The position numbers and the translations under genes were made by a program. A stretch of 64,000 nt of DNA from Gossypium raimondii (taxonomy: Eukaryota > Streptophyta > Magnoliopsida > Malvales > Malvaceae), in assembly GCF_025698545.1 (NCBI RefSeq), contig NC_068576.1, positions 56,456,094-56,520,093 of the forward strand, given 5' to 3'. This document shows positions 11,691 through 28,254 of the stretch, piece by piece. A model generated the notes under the pieces. It was not told where the DNA came from. It ran no database searches and saw only the letters and a program-made list of their open reading frames with translations. Every line of letters begins with the position of its first letter. Within the stretch, counting starts at the first letter, position 1.

Positions 11691-13048
11691 GAGAGTTCGC
11701 AACAAATGCTAAACTCAGGCTTACTTGGGAAATTTACCATCAATTCCTCTTTACACTGAATGACTGTACTCAATCCTGCGTTCCATTCACTTCGAACACT
11801 TGATTCAATTTTGCAAATTTAATAATAATTTTATTTTCAACAAATGTTACAAATAAATACAAAATATCATTTATTATTTAACATATAACATTAAAATTTA
11901 ACCATACGAACTTACCTGAGCTAAATTGCAAGTTTGTAGTAGTTAGGGACTACTCTGCTAATTTCCCTTTTTCTCGTTGATCTGCGAGCTCTTGATCTAA
12001 AATATAAAATTATTCATTCATCAGTATATATTTCAATTCTAATTCACTTCACAATTTATACCCCTCAATTTTCAAAATTGTACAATTACCCCAACTTTTA
12101 CAATTTTTTCAATTTAGTCCCTCACCAATTAGCCCATCAAATAAGCTATTTTTTCTCAATTAACATTTTATTCATAATATTCTAAACCTAAGATTATGAA
12201 AAACCTATTGAAATTACTTTCACGAGGTAGTCTTAAAATCAATTTCTATTGAAATTACTTGATAAAATCATCATATAACAAAATTAGAGCTTCAATTCCA
12301 TGTGAATTCATCATAAACATTCAGCACTCATCAATGGTAACTTTTAAAATTATCCATGAAATAAAAAACTAATGAAATAAGTAGTTGGACCTTATTGTAA
12401 AAGTCTTAAAAACACAAAATTTTCAAGGAAAAAGCAAGAATTGAACTTACATGAAGTAAAATAAATAAAACCAGCTTAAAACCTTCTCCTATGGCATTTT
12501 TGGCTGATAAATTGAAGAAGAATAGCCTAGAAAAGTTTAGAATTCAATTTATTTAAGTTAATTTCACGAAAGTTACAATTTTGCCCTTTAATCACATGAT
12601 TTTTGTTTTCCTTTCTGCTTATGCCACTTCATGCCTTTATTTTAGACATAATTGCTCATTAAGTCCTCCTTTGTTCATTAATTAAGCCATTTAATCACTA
12701 TTTCTTTAATTAGCAAGTTTTGTACCTTTTTCAATCTAGTCCTTTTTAGTTAATTAACTATCAAAACGTTAAAATTTTCTAACGAAACTTTAATACTACT
12801 TTAATGGCACTCCGTAAATATTTATAAAAATATTTACAACTCGGTTTATAAAATCGAGGTTTCGATACCTCATTTTCAAAACCAATTAATCTAACAAATA
12901 TTTCTAAAGCATAATTCACTAATTCATAAGCCTTCCTAAATTCACAATCGACTTATAAACACTATATAATAAAATTTACGATCTCACTTGTCGGATTTAG
13001 TGGTCTCGAACCACTGTTTCTGACATCACTAAAATTTAGGTTATTACA

Positions 13049-13053
13049 CAAAT
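13049..13053. repeat. Target-site duplication, right (CAAAT)
   Basis: Exact copy of the CAAAT at 10203-10207, directly after the ATTACA end of the element. Confidence 0.85.
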
Positions 13054-13200
13054 ATATGAAGAGACCAATTGGAATACACCAGCTAATTGTCAAGAGAATC
13101 CTTTGTTACTTGCAAAAGACTAAAAAAATTGTATTGTTTTATAAAATGGGTGAAAAGTCCTTAATAATGCTACCAAATTCAAATCAACCATCTTCCATAA

Positions 13201-15090
13201 AATAAACAACCTTGGAGACATCTTGTGCTTCAGTACATGCCACCCTTCTACCAATTAGGTTATACATCACCCACTAAAGTCCATGAGCAATAGCTTTAAT
13301 CACTCTAGGCGATAATAGGGCGACCCCATTACCACCTCCACTTTTCCCCAATCATCATCTTCTCTGCTTGCCGGTATCTCTCCTTTATGATCATTCATTA
13401 TTGACATTCGTAAAATCACTGTACCATTTCTTCAAATGATTAATTGTAAAAGAAATTATCATTTGACATGATATCGTTAAGTCATTTCAAATTATTTCAT
13501 TCTTTGCCCACTAGATAAAAAAAAGTAATTATAACAATATATAATGATAGTAAAAGATTCTATAATTGAAAAATATTAAATAAAAATATTATGTTTGGAA
13601 AAGTAATATATATGTGTATATATATATATGTGAAGTTAAATGGATTTAAATTAACTATTTATAAATATAGTTAACAAATATAGTTAAGTTTAGACAACGC
13701 TTAAGATTCATGGTTTAAATTAGACTTGGACAATTATGTATGATATTGATATTATACATAAGCTCGACCCAAACTTCATCCTTAATCTAAAGTTGCGCCT
13801 AAAGTCTATTTGGAAAAAAGAAACCTTTTATAGATAATGAAGTATTGCTAGTAAGACAATGAAGAGCCTTGTCAAGATGTGATTTGATAATAGCATGTAT
13901 ATCAAATAATAAAATTATGGAGACCTTGAATGTGAAAGAAGCAATCTTCAAGTTAGGGACAAAACTAGAAAAAAATTTTAAGGGTCGATATTAAATTGTA
14001 ATTTCTACTATAGTAAAAATATAATTTTACCATTTTAATAACCTATATCTTTATAATTTTAAAAGATTAAATCAAATTTTATTATTTTTAAAAGAGTCAA
14101 AGTGTAAATTAATTTTTATCATTTTAAAATTTTTAAAATTTTAAAATGACTAAATAAAAATTTTCTATTTTTCGAGCCCTTGCTCAAAGTGGGTTTTGAG
14201 GGGACTCAATGGAATTTTAATTTAAAGTTTTTATTAAATATAAATATCAAATTAAAGTGTATGGTTTTGTTAATGTTTAACACTTAATAACGATGATAAT
14301 AGAATAATTGTAGGAACTTTATTTTCTGAACGTTGCATTGTTGGTGTCACAGTCTCGCATGCAATGCATACCCACATTCCATACAAAATCTCGTGTTACC
14401 TTTATTTCCTAACGTAATTAAATATACACAATGCCGTCTTTTTTCTTTTGACAAGTAAATCATACCACGATACCTTATATCGTGAAGATTCCAATTCTGC
14501 TTTTCTTTTCTTTTTCTAAAACTCATTAATTTAACTTAAATGTTGGAATATCATATATTATTCTTTCTAGAAAATAATATTATAATAGACAAAACATTCC
14601 AATATATAATTATTTGTTGTCGGTGTCGGTTCTATGATCTATAATTTAATACAATAATAATTTTAATTCTCAATATTTATATATTACATTAATTTAATTT
14701 TAAAATTTATTATGTGTACAATTTGATATTTTCTCAAAATTTGATTTTCTTTAAAAGTGAAAAGTTAGAGGAATATATTCATTTATTTCATTTTGTAGGA
14801 GTAGAGATTGATTGAAGAGAGAGCAAAGGAATTAGCTTAAACCAAACCCCAAGGCTAGATCTAGGAATTTGAATATTTATATAAACGATGGAGAGTAGTA
14901 AGTTCCCTTGCATATGGACATGAAATTGGTAAATATATTTTTGATACCTGAATGGAAAAAGATTGACGGTCCATATATTTAGAGCTATTATTAATTACTA
15001 AACCATCACATGGAAGTAAGTGGGAAGACATTGATGGCAGAAGTGAAACTGAAACAGGTCTTAGGATGTGGAGAAGATAAAGCATTGTCC
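13201..15090. other. Intergenic between Copia fragment and PGM promoter
   Basis: AT-rich sequence without a supported gene. A (TA)n microsatellite with TG interruptions sits near 13610-13630. A minus-strand open frame at 14861-15130 overlaps the PGM promoter and has no recognisable domain. Confidence 0.5.
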
Positions 15091-15096
15091 AACGTA

Positions 15097-15270
15097 CACG
15101 TGGCAGTGCTACAGGCAGTAGCAGTGGCAATTCGTTTGTTTCTTTCCTAAATTAATTTATAGCCAAAGAAAGTAAAAGAAGCAGCTGCTCGCTCTCTCAA
15201 ACTCACTCTCAAAGATCCCTCTTCCTGTTTTCTCTCCTCTGCTCTCTTCTGCTCCACTCAATATATAAAT
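15097..15270 (+). promoter_or_regulatory. Proximal promoter of phosphoglucomutase (G-box and TATA)
   Basis: A CACGTGGC G-box core lies at 15097-15104, and an ATATATAAAT TATA-like sequence at 15261-15270, about 110 bp before the start codon. The sequence between them is CT-rich (CTCTCT tracts near 15190-15240), which is common around plant transcription starts. An (AG)n tract in the presumed 5' UTR precedes the ATG. Confidence 0.5.
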
Positions 15271-15375
15271 AAAAACCCAAACTCAAAATATCAAAAACCC
15301 CATTTTTCCTCCATTGATTCATCCATCTTTGAAGAAAAAGAGAGAGAGAGAGAGCTTTTGAAGTAACATATATCC

Positions 15376-19775
<4,400 letters not shown>

Positions 19776-19901
19776 AAAAGCGACGCTCATATTGAGCCCC
19801 TCCCCAATGAATTCCCACTTTTACTGAGTCACCTTTCAGTTTTGTTTTTAATGCTATAGTTAGCTTGGCATTATGTAAATTTATGTAAAATACTTGGAAG
19901 G

Positions 19902-19907
19902 AATAAA
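19902..19907 (+). terminator. AATAAA-type poly(A) signal of PGM
   Basis: AATAAA lies 127 bases after the PGM stop codon, with T-rich sequence before it. This is a plausible polyadenylation signal for the plus-strand gene in the short convergent spacer. Confidence 0.45.
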
Positions 19908-20040
19908 TTAAAAGCATCTAGCTAAAATATTCTGGTGAAATAAAAATATTTCAAGAGTTTACTTTTTTAGGACCACTAGTAAGATAATCCACTGCCCTAT
20001 ACATACATACCATTATTGCATGATAAAGATAGCTATAAAT

Positions 20041-21066
20041 TCATTCAACATTTGCATTTATTGTAACTGAGGTTGCAGATGCAATAAAATCCTTCAAGAC
20101 CAAAAACAGTGCGTTGGCCTTATCAGGCTGCATAAAATCCACTCCATGATGATCCCCCATACGAAAATGGCTCACTACCTTTACACCCTTTTCTTCCATT
20201 GATTTTACGAGCTCCACCTGACGGTCGATTAAAGGGTCGCCGTCACAGCCGGTCACCAACACTTTCCATCCTACTGCAGCGAGCTTCTCCGTAAGGTTTG
20301 TCCCCTTGGTTGTTGTTGGATTACAGTACTCGTGGTCACGGTCAGCTCCGATAGGCAAAGCCAGTTCCCACATCAGGTCCCCCACACCAGGAGGCAATAC
20401 GGGATCATTAACCAATCTTAACTCTGACTCAACCTTTACGGACCCGCCGAAGAATGGTTGGTGCAATATTAGCCCTCGGATCTTCCAGGGTCGAAGACCG
20501 TCGGCTTCTTCCGCCACACGTATTCCTGCATGGTAGGCTATGTTAGCACCTGAACTCGACCCCATAACGAAACAAGTGGTGAAATTTGCGTATTGTGTCA
20601 ACCACTCTTCTTGGGTGGTTTTGATCCAGAGCAACGCTTCAATAGCGTCGTCGTAAGCAGCAGGAAGCCTATGCTCAGGAGCAAGACGATAGTCGACGGA
20701 CACGACGATGGCTTGGAGTTCCAACGCCATGTTTGAGCAAAAAACATGGAAGATCGTGGATGCCGCACTGCAGTGGATGAAGCCTCCTGCATGGTAATAA
20801 ACTATGAGAGGGAACTTGTTCGTATCAAGCGGTTTCTGCCTGGGGAGGAACACACGAGCCCATGTGTGTGTCGTTTGGTTGATAGTGACATCTTTGGAGA
20901 GAACCGGGACAGTTGGGTCCGGATCAGGTGTGGCTGAAGTGTTGGGAAACCTATTAGGGTTGCGCGTAAGCGAGCCATTGGGGTTACGAGTGATTTCGAG
21001 GCGCTTGTAAGGATCATCAACGACAGTGGGATTGGAAGAAGGGACTGTTTTTGTTTGATCCGACAT
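20041..21066 (-). CDS. Carboxylesterase (CXE family, alpha/beta hydrolase fold), intronless
   Basis: Hydrolyses carboxylic esters; the natural substrate cannot be told from sequence. The intronless frame codes 341 residues (MSDQTK...), the usual CXE length. Motifs in order: oxyanion-hole loop YYHAGGF (about 91-97), VDYRLAPEH (about 125-132), nucleophile elbow GSSSG with Ser at about 171, acid in DGDPLIDR (Asp about 277), and HHGVDF with His about 307. The catalytic triad is therefore complete. No signal peptide is seen. The first Gly of the usual HGGG is Ala, which is uncommon. An in-frame GTG precedes the ATG; I chose the ATG at 21066. The family also contains gibberellin receptors (GID1) and isoflavone dehydratases, but an intact triad with His favours an active esterase. 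In Arabidopsis this position of the gene order holds a GA20-oxidase, so this gene is an extra member here. Confidence 0.92.
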   Translation of the reverse strand: MSDQTKTVPSSNPTVVDDPYKRLEITRNPNGSLTRNPNRFPNTSATPDPDPTVPVLSKDVTINQTTHTWARVFLPRQKPLDTNKFPLIVYYHAGGFIHCSAASTIFHVFCSNMALELQAIVVSVDYRLAPEHRLPAAYDDAIEALLWIKTTQEEWLTQYANFTTCFVMGSSSGANIAYHAGIRVAEEADGLRPWKIRGLILHQPFFGGSVKVESELRLVNDPVLPPGVGDLMWELALPIGADRDHEYCNPTTTKGTNLTEKLAAVGWKVLVTGCDGDPLIDRQVELVKSMEEKGVKVVSHFRMGDHHGVDFMQPDKANALFLVLKDFIASATSVTINANVE

Positions 21067-23340
21067 CACCGGAGCCCTCGGTTGAGGTCTTTTGTTCTGG
21101 TTTTTTCAACTTTGGGTTTCCTATGAAGATAAATATAGAGAGAGATTTCTTGAGTAAGCAATTACTCGATAGTTTTCATGATGGCTGCCGGGTTATCAGT
21201 AGACTTGGTTTTGTTTGTCAAACAAGTTACCTATTTTAAAACTAGAAATTCATTGGGATGAATTGACGTTTAGGGAGAACGAATGGCTAATTTTGAAAGT
21301 TTCAATGAAGCTTCATTTATGTTCCTTTTCGTTGTCACTATCTCTCAAAAAGTCGTAATAATCGAAAGTGAAGTTAGAATTTTTTTTTAAATGATATTTT
21401 ATGTTAAAAATGTTTAGGGATGAATTGCATTTAGCCCTTTAATTTGGTCGTCAAGTTTGGATTCGACACTTTAATATTATGATATATCATGACTTAAATT
21501 ATTTTTAATTGTTTTTTGTTAGTTTATACATATTTAAAAAAAATTACGATGATATGAAAATTTCAGAATATTACATTATCACACCTTAACAACAGGGATT
21601 AAATAGAAAAAAATTGTCACATTACAAGACTAATGCGCTAAAAAATCTAAATACCAAATTAAAAAAAGTTGTGAAGCTCAAGGACTAAATGTTATTTTAT
21701 CCTAAAGACCTAAAGATCTAATAGATGGTCCAATGAAAGCAGAAACGGGCTGTTGCCTGAATTGGCTTTTGATTTGGGTTGCGGAAACCCAAATGGACAG
21801 TGTAAAAACTTATTATAAAGTTGAAAATATATATGTATTTATTAAAATGGTACCAACATGTATAAAGAGAGTAGCATAAAAAAAAAGCTGTATCAGGATA
21901 TCAAACAATGGGCTAATGAGAATATACCATATTGTAAAAATAAATTACAACATATATATTTTTTGAACCATTTATATTTCGTTTGGGGCCTAGATAATTT
22001 ATTCAAAGATTCCTGCCCAACAAAGTTGCTACAATAACAATGTTGTTTAGGACAACATTTTCCAACTTAGGTAAATTCATGTATGTATATATTTATTTGT
22101 AAAACTTATAAATTTTGTTAAAATTTAGCGTAATTAATAAAGATTAAATTGATACATTTTATCTCCAAAGTATGTGAGGGTATTTTGCTATTTGAAACTT
22201 AATTAAATACGTTTGTTAATGACTATATACGTGGCACGTTACATGCGAGCGTAAGATCAATGGAGAAAAATGACGGTATTTGTAAGAGAGAGACAGATGT
22301 AAAAACATTCTTACTAGACTTCAAAATTGGTTTTAAATTTCACTTTTCTGTACGAAGATATGAAAACATATATAGAAGTGTGAGTTATTTGTACTAGGAG
22401 TTAGATTACATTTTACTTTTATTATTCAAAAATAGTAAATTAATTCATATATGTTAGATCAAAGAGCAAACTCTCATTATATTAAAAATTCTATTAATTT
22501 CTAGTGTTAAGTAATGACGAGTAAATTGTCTGGTTACTTGAATTAACTCCTCCACGTAAAAATTTTTTAATTCATCTCAGTGACTGTTAAAGTTTTCATT
22601 TATTCCTTGTGTTGTAGCTTTCATCCATTTTGCTTGAATGAATCCCTTAACGTCTGTATAGGATGCATGTAGTATGTCACGTGTCACTCTATGATTGATC
22701 TACCAGCTATGTCAATACTTAATAATAAAAATGGGGATAAATTTTAACAAAATGACAAATTTACTACAAGAAGTAATTAATCCATTTTTGAAGTAAAAAT
22801 ACTCTTAACACAAAGATATTCGTTCATGATGCATATTGAGTTAGACGATATTGTGTTAATTAAAGTGCATAAGATAATGGTAGCATTTAGAAATTTTATT
22901 TTATTTTCTCATAAACCTAATAAATTTAGGAGTCTTTTAAATGAATGTTTATTTTAGTGCGGTGCCTTTAAATTTTTTTTACTTTAAGCTACAATATCTA
23001 ATCTCATTATCGTTGTTGTTTTTAAACTAAGTGTAAATCATACCGTCCATTTAAAAGAACCTAAAAATTTAAATATACTTTTAACAATTGTCTTTTGTGT
23101 CTTGTTATAAGTATTGATTATACCTTAAAATATTGAATAATATTATACAAATTTAATAATATTTGTACAGAAAAGAATATGATAAATGCATTATGCACAC
23201 ACAACACACCATCTAAATAATGAAAATATAACCCATGATGTTGAACAAAAAAAGAACATAACCCATGATAGTAAAGTACATTCAAAACTTTAATTTTGAT
23301 TTGATAAGAAAAGACTGTTGAATAGCTTACAGCCGCCATT
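21067..23340. other. Intergenic upstream of carboxylesterase
   Basis: The first 200 bases are the likely carboxylesterase promoter. A MITE-like inverted-repeat element occupies about 21412-21716. From 21720 to 23340 the sequence is AT-rich without a supported gene. Confidence 0.5.
21412..21716. mobile_element. MITE-like inverted-repeat element (single copy here)
   Basis: Left end GATGAATTGCATTTAGCCCT then TTAATTTGGT; right end read in reverse GGATAAAATAACATTTAGTC then CTTGAG. The arms pair imperfectly over about 40 bases, and the centre is non-coding. The TTTAGTCC-type end is shared with several other elements in this window. Confidence 0.45.
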
Positions 23341-23557
23341 TCTCTCCCAAAATCCCAGACAATATCACAAGTTGAGCAGTGACAGAACCTCCCTCGGAAA
23401 GACCAAACTCATTCAATTTTTTAAGGTACTATTACACCCTAAAATACCACTGCCAAAAGAATTAACGTTATATAGCATACTATCCCAATAACCTAATAAA
23501 CACTACACCATATACTAATTACATTGTTGATGAATATGTAATATGGTGTTGTTCACT

Positions 23558-26100
23558 TCAATATGTTGCAGTTGATGAAGCTGACAGCAAATGGTGGTAA
23601 CAATCGGCTGCGGTTGGCCTCTGGTCAGGGTTCTGATCCAAGCACCTGCTTTGTAACTCTCTCAGCATTTTTGGCAAGTTCGTTAACCCACAGGTCTTGA
23701 CCAAGTGACCTACACCCCACACATCCACTTTCACCCCATGTAAACCCCTTACCATCTCTGGTGCATGGGTTCCGCGCGCCTCCGTGCTTGCAACCGGGTG
23801 TGGGTATATTTGTGGTGCGCCCACAGCTTCATCGAACCCGGTGACGAACCATTCGTTTTCACCGTTGCACCTTCTTAAAACTTTGTCCCAGCTTAAGTCC
23901 CTATGCATGAAGCTTAGGTCATGCAAGGCTACTAATGCTTTTGTCACGTATTTGAGAGCTTCTACGAGCTGGTCATAGTTAAGTGGCTTGAACTTGCACC
24001 CTCTAGGCTTGAATACCAACGTGCTGTCTATCTCGGATGCTCGATAAATGAATTCGGCATGCGGGATTCGTTGATCTAACATGTCGTATATTTCTTTCAC
24101 CATCGCCCACTTTTTCTTGCTCAAGAACGATCTCGTTACCGTGTTTGGTGTCATTTCGATTATATCTCCGTTGCCTAAATTGATCCTTTCAAAATCGCTG
24201 AATGGGAATTGCATGTTCAAGACGCTATTTAAGCATCGATCAGCTAGCAAAGGCAACAGGCCAGCTATTCTATAACAAGGCACTAGTGCTTTTAGTCTCT
24301 CCGAGGGGAACGACAAATCAACCGAATATAAATCGGTCATTATAACACGGTCTTCCGATCGGCTTAGCGCACAAAATGTTACCATATACCCAACAGCATA
24401 ATACCCTAAAATGTAAGGAAGATCCATGTAACTCCATAGCAACTTCTCCACTATAGTTGATGATGGATCAAGCTGACCTTCCCTCGATCGATCAGTTTCC
24501 TCTCCCCTCCACAAGCAGAAATTTTTAACAAAACCCGTCACATTTGGCCATCGGTCCTGCAATGGCTGATCAGTCGACGGTGAAGACGGTTTTCGGATAA
24601 TAACCATTTCGACCGAACAAAATTTCGAGACTACCCTATTGATGCAATCATCCCAAAGTCCAATAAACGAGTCTCGGCCCGTGGCACTAGCAGCACTAAG
24701 ACTAGTGTTTGTGCGGATCATCGGTCCCAAAATATCATATACCATAGCTCTACAATCTAACAGTTCACTAGAAGCAGTAAACATAACTTCTTTACCAGGT
24801 GGTATATCTCGGTAAACATCTCGCCTTAACGGAAACCGATAATCCTCCGGTGGTGGCTCTTGTAAATGCCATGAAAGCTCGAACAAGCTCGGTAATGTCG
24901 TCGGTGGAACCCGAAGACACGCCATGTAGAAATCCGTAGGGTCTTGGAACTCCATTGGAGGCATTGCTGTAACAAAACAAAAAATTAATTTCAGCCATGA
25001 AAATGGATCATAGAAGAGGTTTAATTGGACTTACATCTAATAGAAGGTTCTACAAATGGATGCTGAGCTGACTTTCTCCGGCCAAAGACTTTAACTTGTT
25101 GTCCATTAACGAATGTATCAACGGAGAAACCTTTTAATGGGGTATCTTCAAAAGCTTCCATTGTTGAACCAACCATGGCATCATCAAAGAATATGAGTTC
25201 ATCTGCGTTTAAAAAGCTTGAACATTGAAGTTTAACCCTTCCTCTACGGTGTTCACCTTCTTCTGCCCATAAAGTCACTGATTCTTCCCATGTCATTCTT
25301 ATTTTCCCTATCCTACGAAGCTCTTTTGAAGATGATGGAGAATGATGGCCAAGTAGACCACCGTCTAGTGCAGTGTCGAACCCTAAAAGACTTGTCGTCA
25401 TCACAGGAGGGGGCACAGGCAGAGCTCTGGACCCAACTACGCGGCCATCACGAGGAACCATGAACTGAGCCAATTCCTCGAAGACTTCTTCATCAAATGA
25501 AGCTGGTAATCTATGGAGTTTCCTTTCATATGGTGAAAGCCTAAAATAACTCTTACCAACTCGTTCTTTTTCACCTCTTTCCCATTCATATACTTTTCGA
25601 AATTCACCCAACATGTTATCCCATTTAGTACCAGCAGTCTTTGCATCTCGATTAATCCCATGTTTGTTTAAAAACTCTGCTACTTCTTTATCTTTATCAG
25701 CCCTAGTTTTACCTCTAGATGGTTGAACTTGAACCCCAACACCACCAAGATACTGAATCCTCCAAGCCCGAGCTAACCACAACATTTCATTAGGTTTCCA
25801 AACGGGACTCACATATTTTCCTTTCCTTAACTGATGTTGAAACTGATCTCCTTCTGGTTTTATGATGGTTGGAGAATGAGGCGGAGACGAATAAGTATCC
25901 GAGGAAGAACCAGCTGCGACACGAGCTTGAGTTGACTCAGCCATTGGAGCTTGTTTCCATTTATCACTACTGTTATATCGAGGTTTTTTGGGGTTCGCAC
26001 ACTCTAGGGGCTCTATAGGAGATGAAGCCGAGAAGTGTTGTTGAGTTTGTTGGGGTACTGTTTGCTTTTGGGTACCATCCCCAATGGTGTTATCGCCCAT
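23558..26100 (-). CDS. Trihelix-like DNA-binding region fused to a pseudokinase-like domain
   Basis: Two exons, 25035-26100 and 23558-24966, joined by a 68-bp GT-AG intron, give 824 residues in one frame (EPSIR|S|MPPMEF across the junction). Residues 1-95 are Q/S/P-rich and disordered-looking. Residues about 98-205 (VWKPNEMLWLARAW, then KWDNMLGEFRKVYEWER) look like a trihelix/Myb-SANT-like domain. Residues about 670-815 show a kinase C-lobe: HRDLSWDKVL (710-719), a DFG counterpart changed to GFD (733-735), GTHAPEM (755-761), VDVWGVG, and the late Arg in DQRP. The catalytic-loop Lys and Asn are Ser and Lys, and the metal Asp of DFG is Gly; no glycine-rich loop is recognisable. Catalysis is therefore unlikely. 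Gene order points to Arabidopsis At5g51800, annotated only as a protein-kinase superfamily member. Nuclear action is inferred. Confidence 0.85.
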
Positions 26101-28250
26101 TTCTAATGAAGCTCAAACAGAAGAGAGCTGAAAGAGAAATCAGATGAAAACAAGATCAGAAAGGACAAGCACCATTACATAACATTATTGAGAAACTAAG
26201 TGAGGTACAAAGATAATACTGGTGGTGTCTTTCATTGAAGTATTGTTGTGGGTTGTGTGTGTGTGTGTGTATGATTATGATTGCCAGGCGTATCTCCCAA
26301 AGGGAAAGTAAAGCAATTATAGAGACCAAGAAAGAAGTAAACAGAAAAAAGACGAAGACTGTGGAACTGTTTTGATTGTGACCCTTCGGTAAAATAAATT
26401 TATTACAATATTGAATTTTAACTTTTATGTTTACCACTATAAATAAAGTTGTTTTTAATGAGAATATATCTAGAATTAATTATAGTTCATCTTTAACATA
26501 TAAATAAAAATAATATATTTTAACGCATTTAAATATATATTTTTATATTAATAATAATGTCTATGTAAATTGAGTTAAGACTTAATTTATTTGGAGATAT
26601 AATTGGTCGGTTTAGTTGAGTAAATTAAAATTTATCTAAATTTGTTCAAATGGTAAGGTTTAGCTAATTGATTTGAGAATGTCTTTTATTATTATTTTTA
26701 TAAATTAAAGATTTGACCATTAATTTGATTTTAAAATTGTGGTGATCATTAATTTTAAAAGAATTAACCTTTATAAATGGTAAAATAAACCTAAAAATAT
26801 GTATAAATCGAATAGATTGACAACAAACATTAAAAAAAATAAAACATATGAGATGTGATTAAGAACATCCTTTTAAAGATATACTCCAGAGATTTGGAGA
26901 TGATGGACATGGCTTTTTACAATGGTGAGATCCAATATGGGCGAACCCCTTTTGTCTAGGCAATTGATTTGGTGTGCCTCTTTTGGGAGAAACCAGCCGA
27001 GTTACATTTAGCCCCATTATATGAATTCGGACAGGTGCCTACTGCCTACCAATGTGATTTGGTGGATGATAGGAAGTGTTTTCTTTTGCCCTTGTACGGG
27101 TTTGAGGCATTATTCCACTTACCCTTCTATCTCAGGTTTGCTACTCTTTTGAATGACTTTGAGGTGGGAGAAACTTGATGACCTTGTTGGCAACCCTCTA
27201 GTTCCCATTGGCGAGGTTCATCGGGTTGATGACATGAAGATCCGATAACAGGAAGGGTATTATCTTATGGGGTTCATCTCTAACTAAAACATAATAAATC
27301 TAAGTAAAATGTACCCAATTTAAAGTTTAAATCATAATAAATTTAAAAAGTATGTACATAAACACATACACCGAGGTTAAAAGAGGGGTGCCAATTGTCG
27401 TGCATGAATTTATACAGCAACTGCAAAACGCTGCTCCCAAAACAAAAGTATCTTAACGTTGTTTTCTCAGACAATTTAATGCTTTCTAAAAAGAAAAGAA
27501 GGAACAAAGGGTTGGACACCCCCGCGTCGATTGAGAGCCCCCGACCGGAAACTCCCAGTTTGCGCGGCGCATGGTATTTTGGTTGCTGAGGTATCCCTGT
27601 TTGCGGCGGCGCATAGTATTCCCTTTTTTATTGATTCATTAAAAATATATGTAAAACAAACATCCCCATAAATTGTCTCAAACCGTTGGTTGCATGTAAA
27701 AGAAAAACACAGAACGACAAGTAAAATGGCATCCGAGGCTGTCTGAGTCTGAGCCTAGCTCTACTCGAAAATCCTAGTGTGTTATATATAGGTCGGCTCA
27801 TCTCCATTTATCAACCCTATAGCTTCTCCAGCTATGTCCATTGTTGTCTTCTTTTGGTTACCTCTTTTTCTCTGTCGTGTTTTTAACTTGTCCCTGTCGT
27901 CCAAGCCTGCATATATGCAAATGCTTTCTCAAACACTATTATTATATCAGTAGCTCTCTTAATTCTATATTATAATTGCAGATTTTTACAGTTTCTTGCA
28001 TGCATGTATAATAATAATTATATACTTACGTACTAAAGTCCCGTATTATATATTCTAGGATTTTTTTAGATAATTTACATAGTGAATTTGTTTTGCCACT
28101 GCCACCAACAAGCTCTAGCCATGTTCGCATGAAGAAACTATTGGACTAGCCTATGTGCTACCCCATAAGCGTACCGACCTATGAAGAAAAAACAATCAAC
28201 CTATGAGCCTCCTTAATGATTCAGCCATATAAAGATAAAATCAATGTTCG
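26101..28250. other. Intergenic upstream of trihelix/pseudokinase gene
   Basis: The proximal 350 bases carry a (TG)n tract at 26256-26271 and are the likely 5' UTR and promoter. A plus-strand open frame at 26969-27178 and a GC-rich patch at 27515-27625 with an internally repeated GCGGCGCATGGTATT-like motif stand out from the AT-rich surroundings, but I recognise neither. A TATATATAGG sequence near 27783 resembles a promoter but has no gene following it. Confidence 0.4.
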
Positions 28251-28254
28251 ACTA

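Larger units (their letters stand above)
10208..13048. mobile_element. Solo-LTR-like element, 2841 bp, Gypsy-type ends
   Basis: Begins TGTAACACCCCTAACC and ends GGTTATTACA, with TG...CA termini and a 5-bp CAAAT target duplication on both sides. No gag or pol reading frame occurs inside. The left part (10440-10800) holds many overlapping CACACGGCCGTGTG-like palindromic motifs, and the middle (11465-11690) holds a 24-bp tandem repeat. I associate this start and these internal repeats with long LTRs of cotton Gypsy (Ty3) elements, so a solo LTR formed by LTR-LTR recombination is the simplest reading; a coding-free non-autonomous element is the alternative. Confidence 0.7.
10130..13200 (+). pseudogene. 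Decayed Copia (Ty1) reverse-transcriptase fragment, split by an LTR insertion
   Basis: Reading across the inserted element at 10208-13048, the plus frame gives RQFDYITATISNIKYLVSLI then SKYMKRPIGIHQLIVKRILC followed by YLQKTKKIVLFYK. This is the well-known end of the Copia RT domain (family pattern: RQ...YL..TRPDI...VS..S.YM..P...H..A.KR.LRYL.GT). Only about 60 residues remain. The TRPDI core is changed to ATISN, and stops follow after about 13200, so it is a dead fragment. It serves as the host site that shows where the later element entered. Confidence 0.7.

Noticed and set aside
13600-13632. Possible origin or regulatory TA-rich element
   Set aside because: A simple (TA)n/(TG) microsatellite explains it.
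20306-21010. Several plus-strand frames opposite the carboxylesterase
   Set aside because: Antisense shadows of an intact, motif-rich gene.
23558-24964. Separate kinase gene starting at MPPMEF
   Set aside because: A 68-bp GT-AG intron joins it in frame to the upstream trihelix-like exon, and the first Met is only one residue from the junction; a single gene is simpler.
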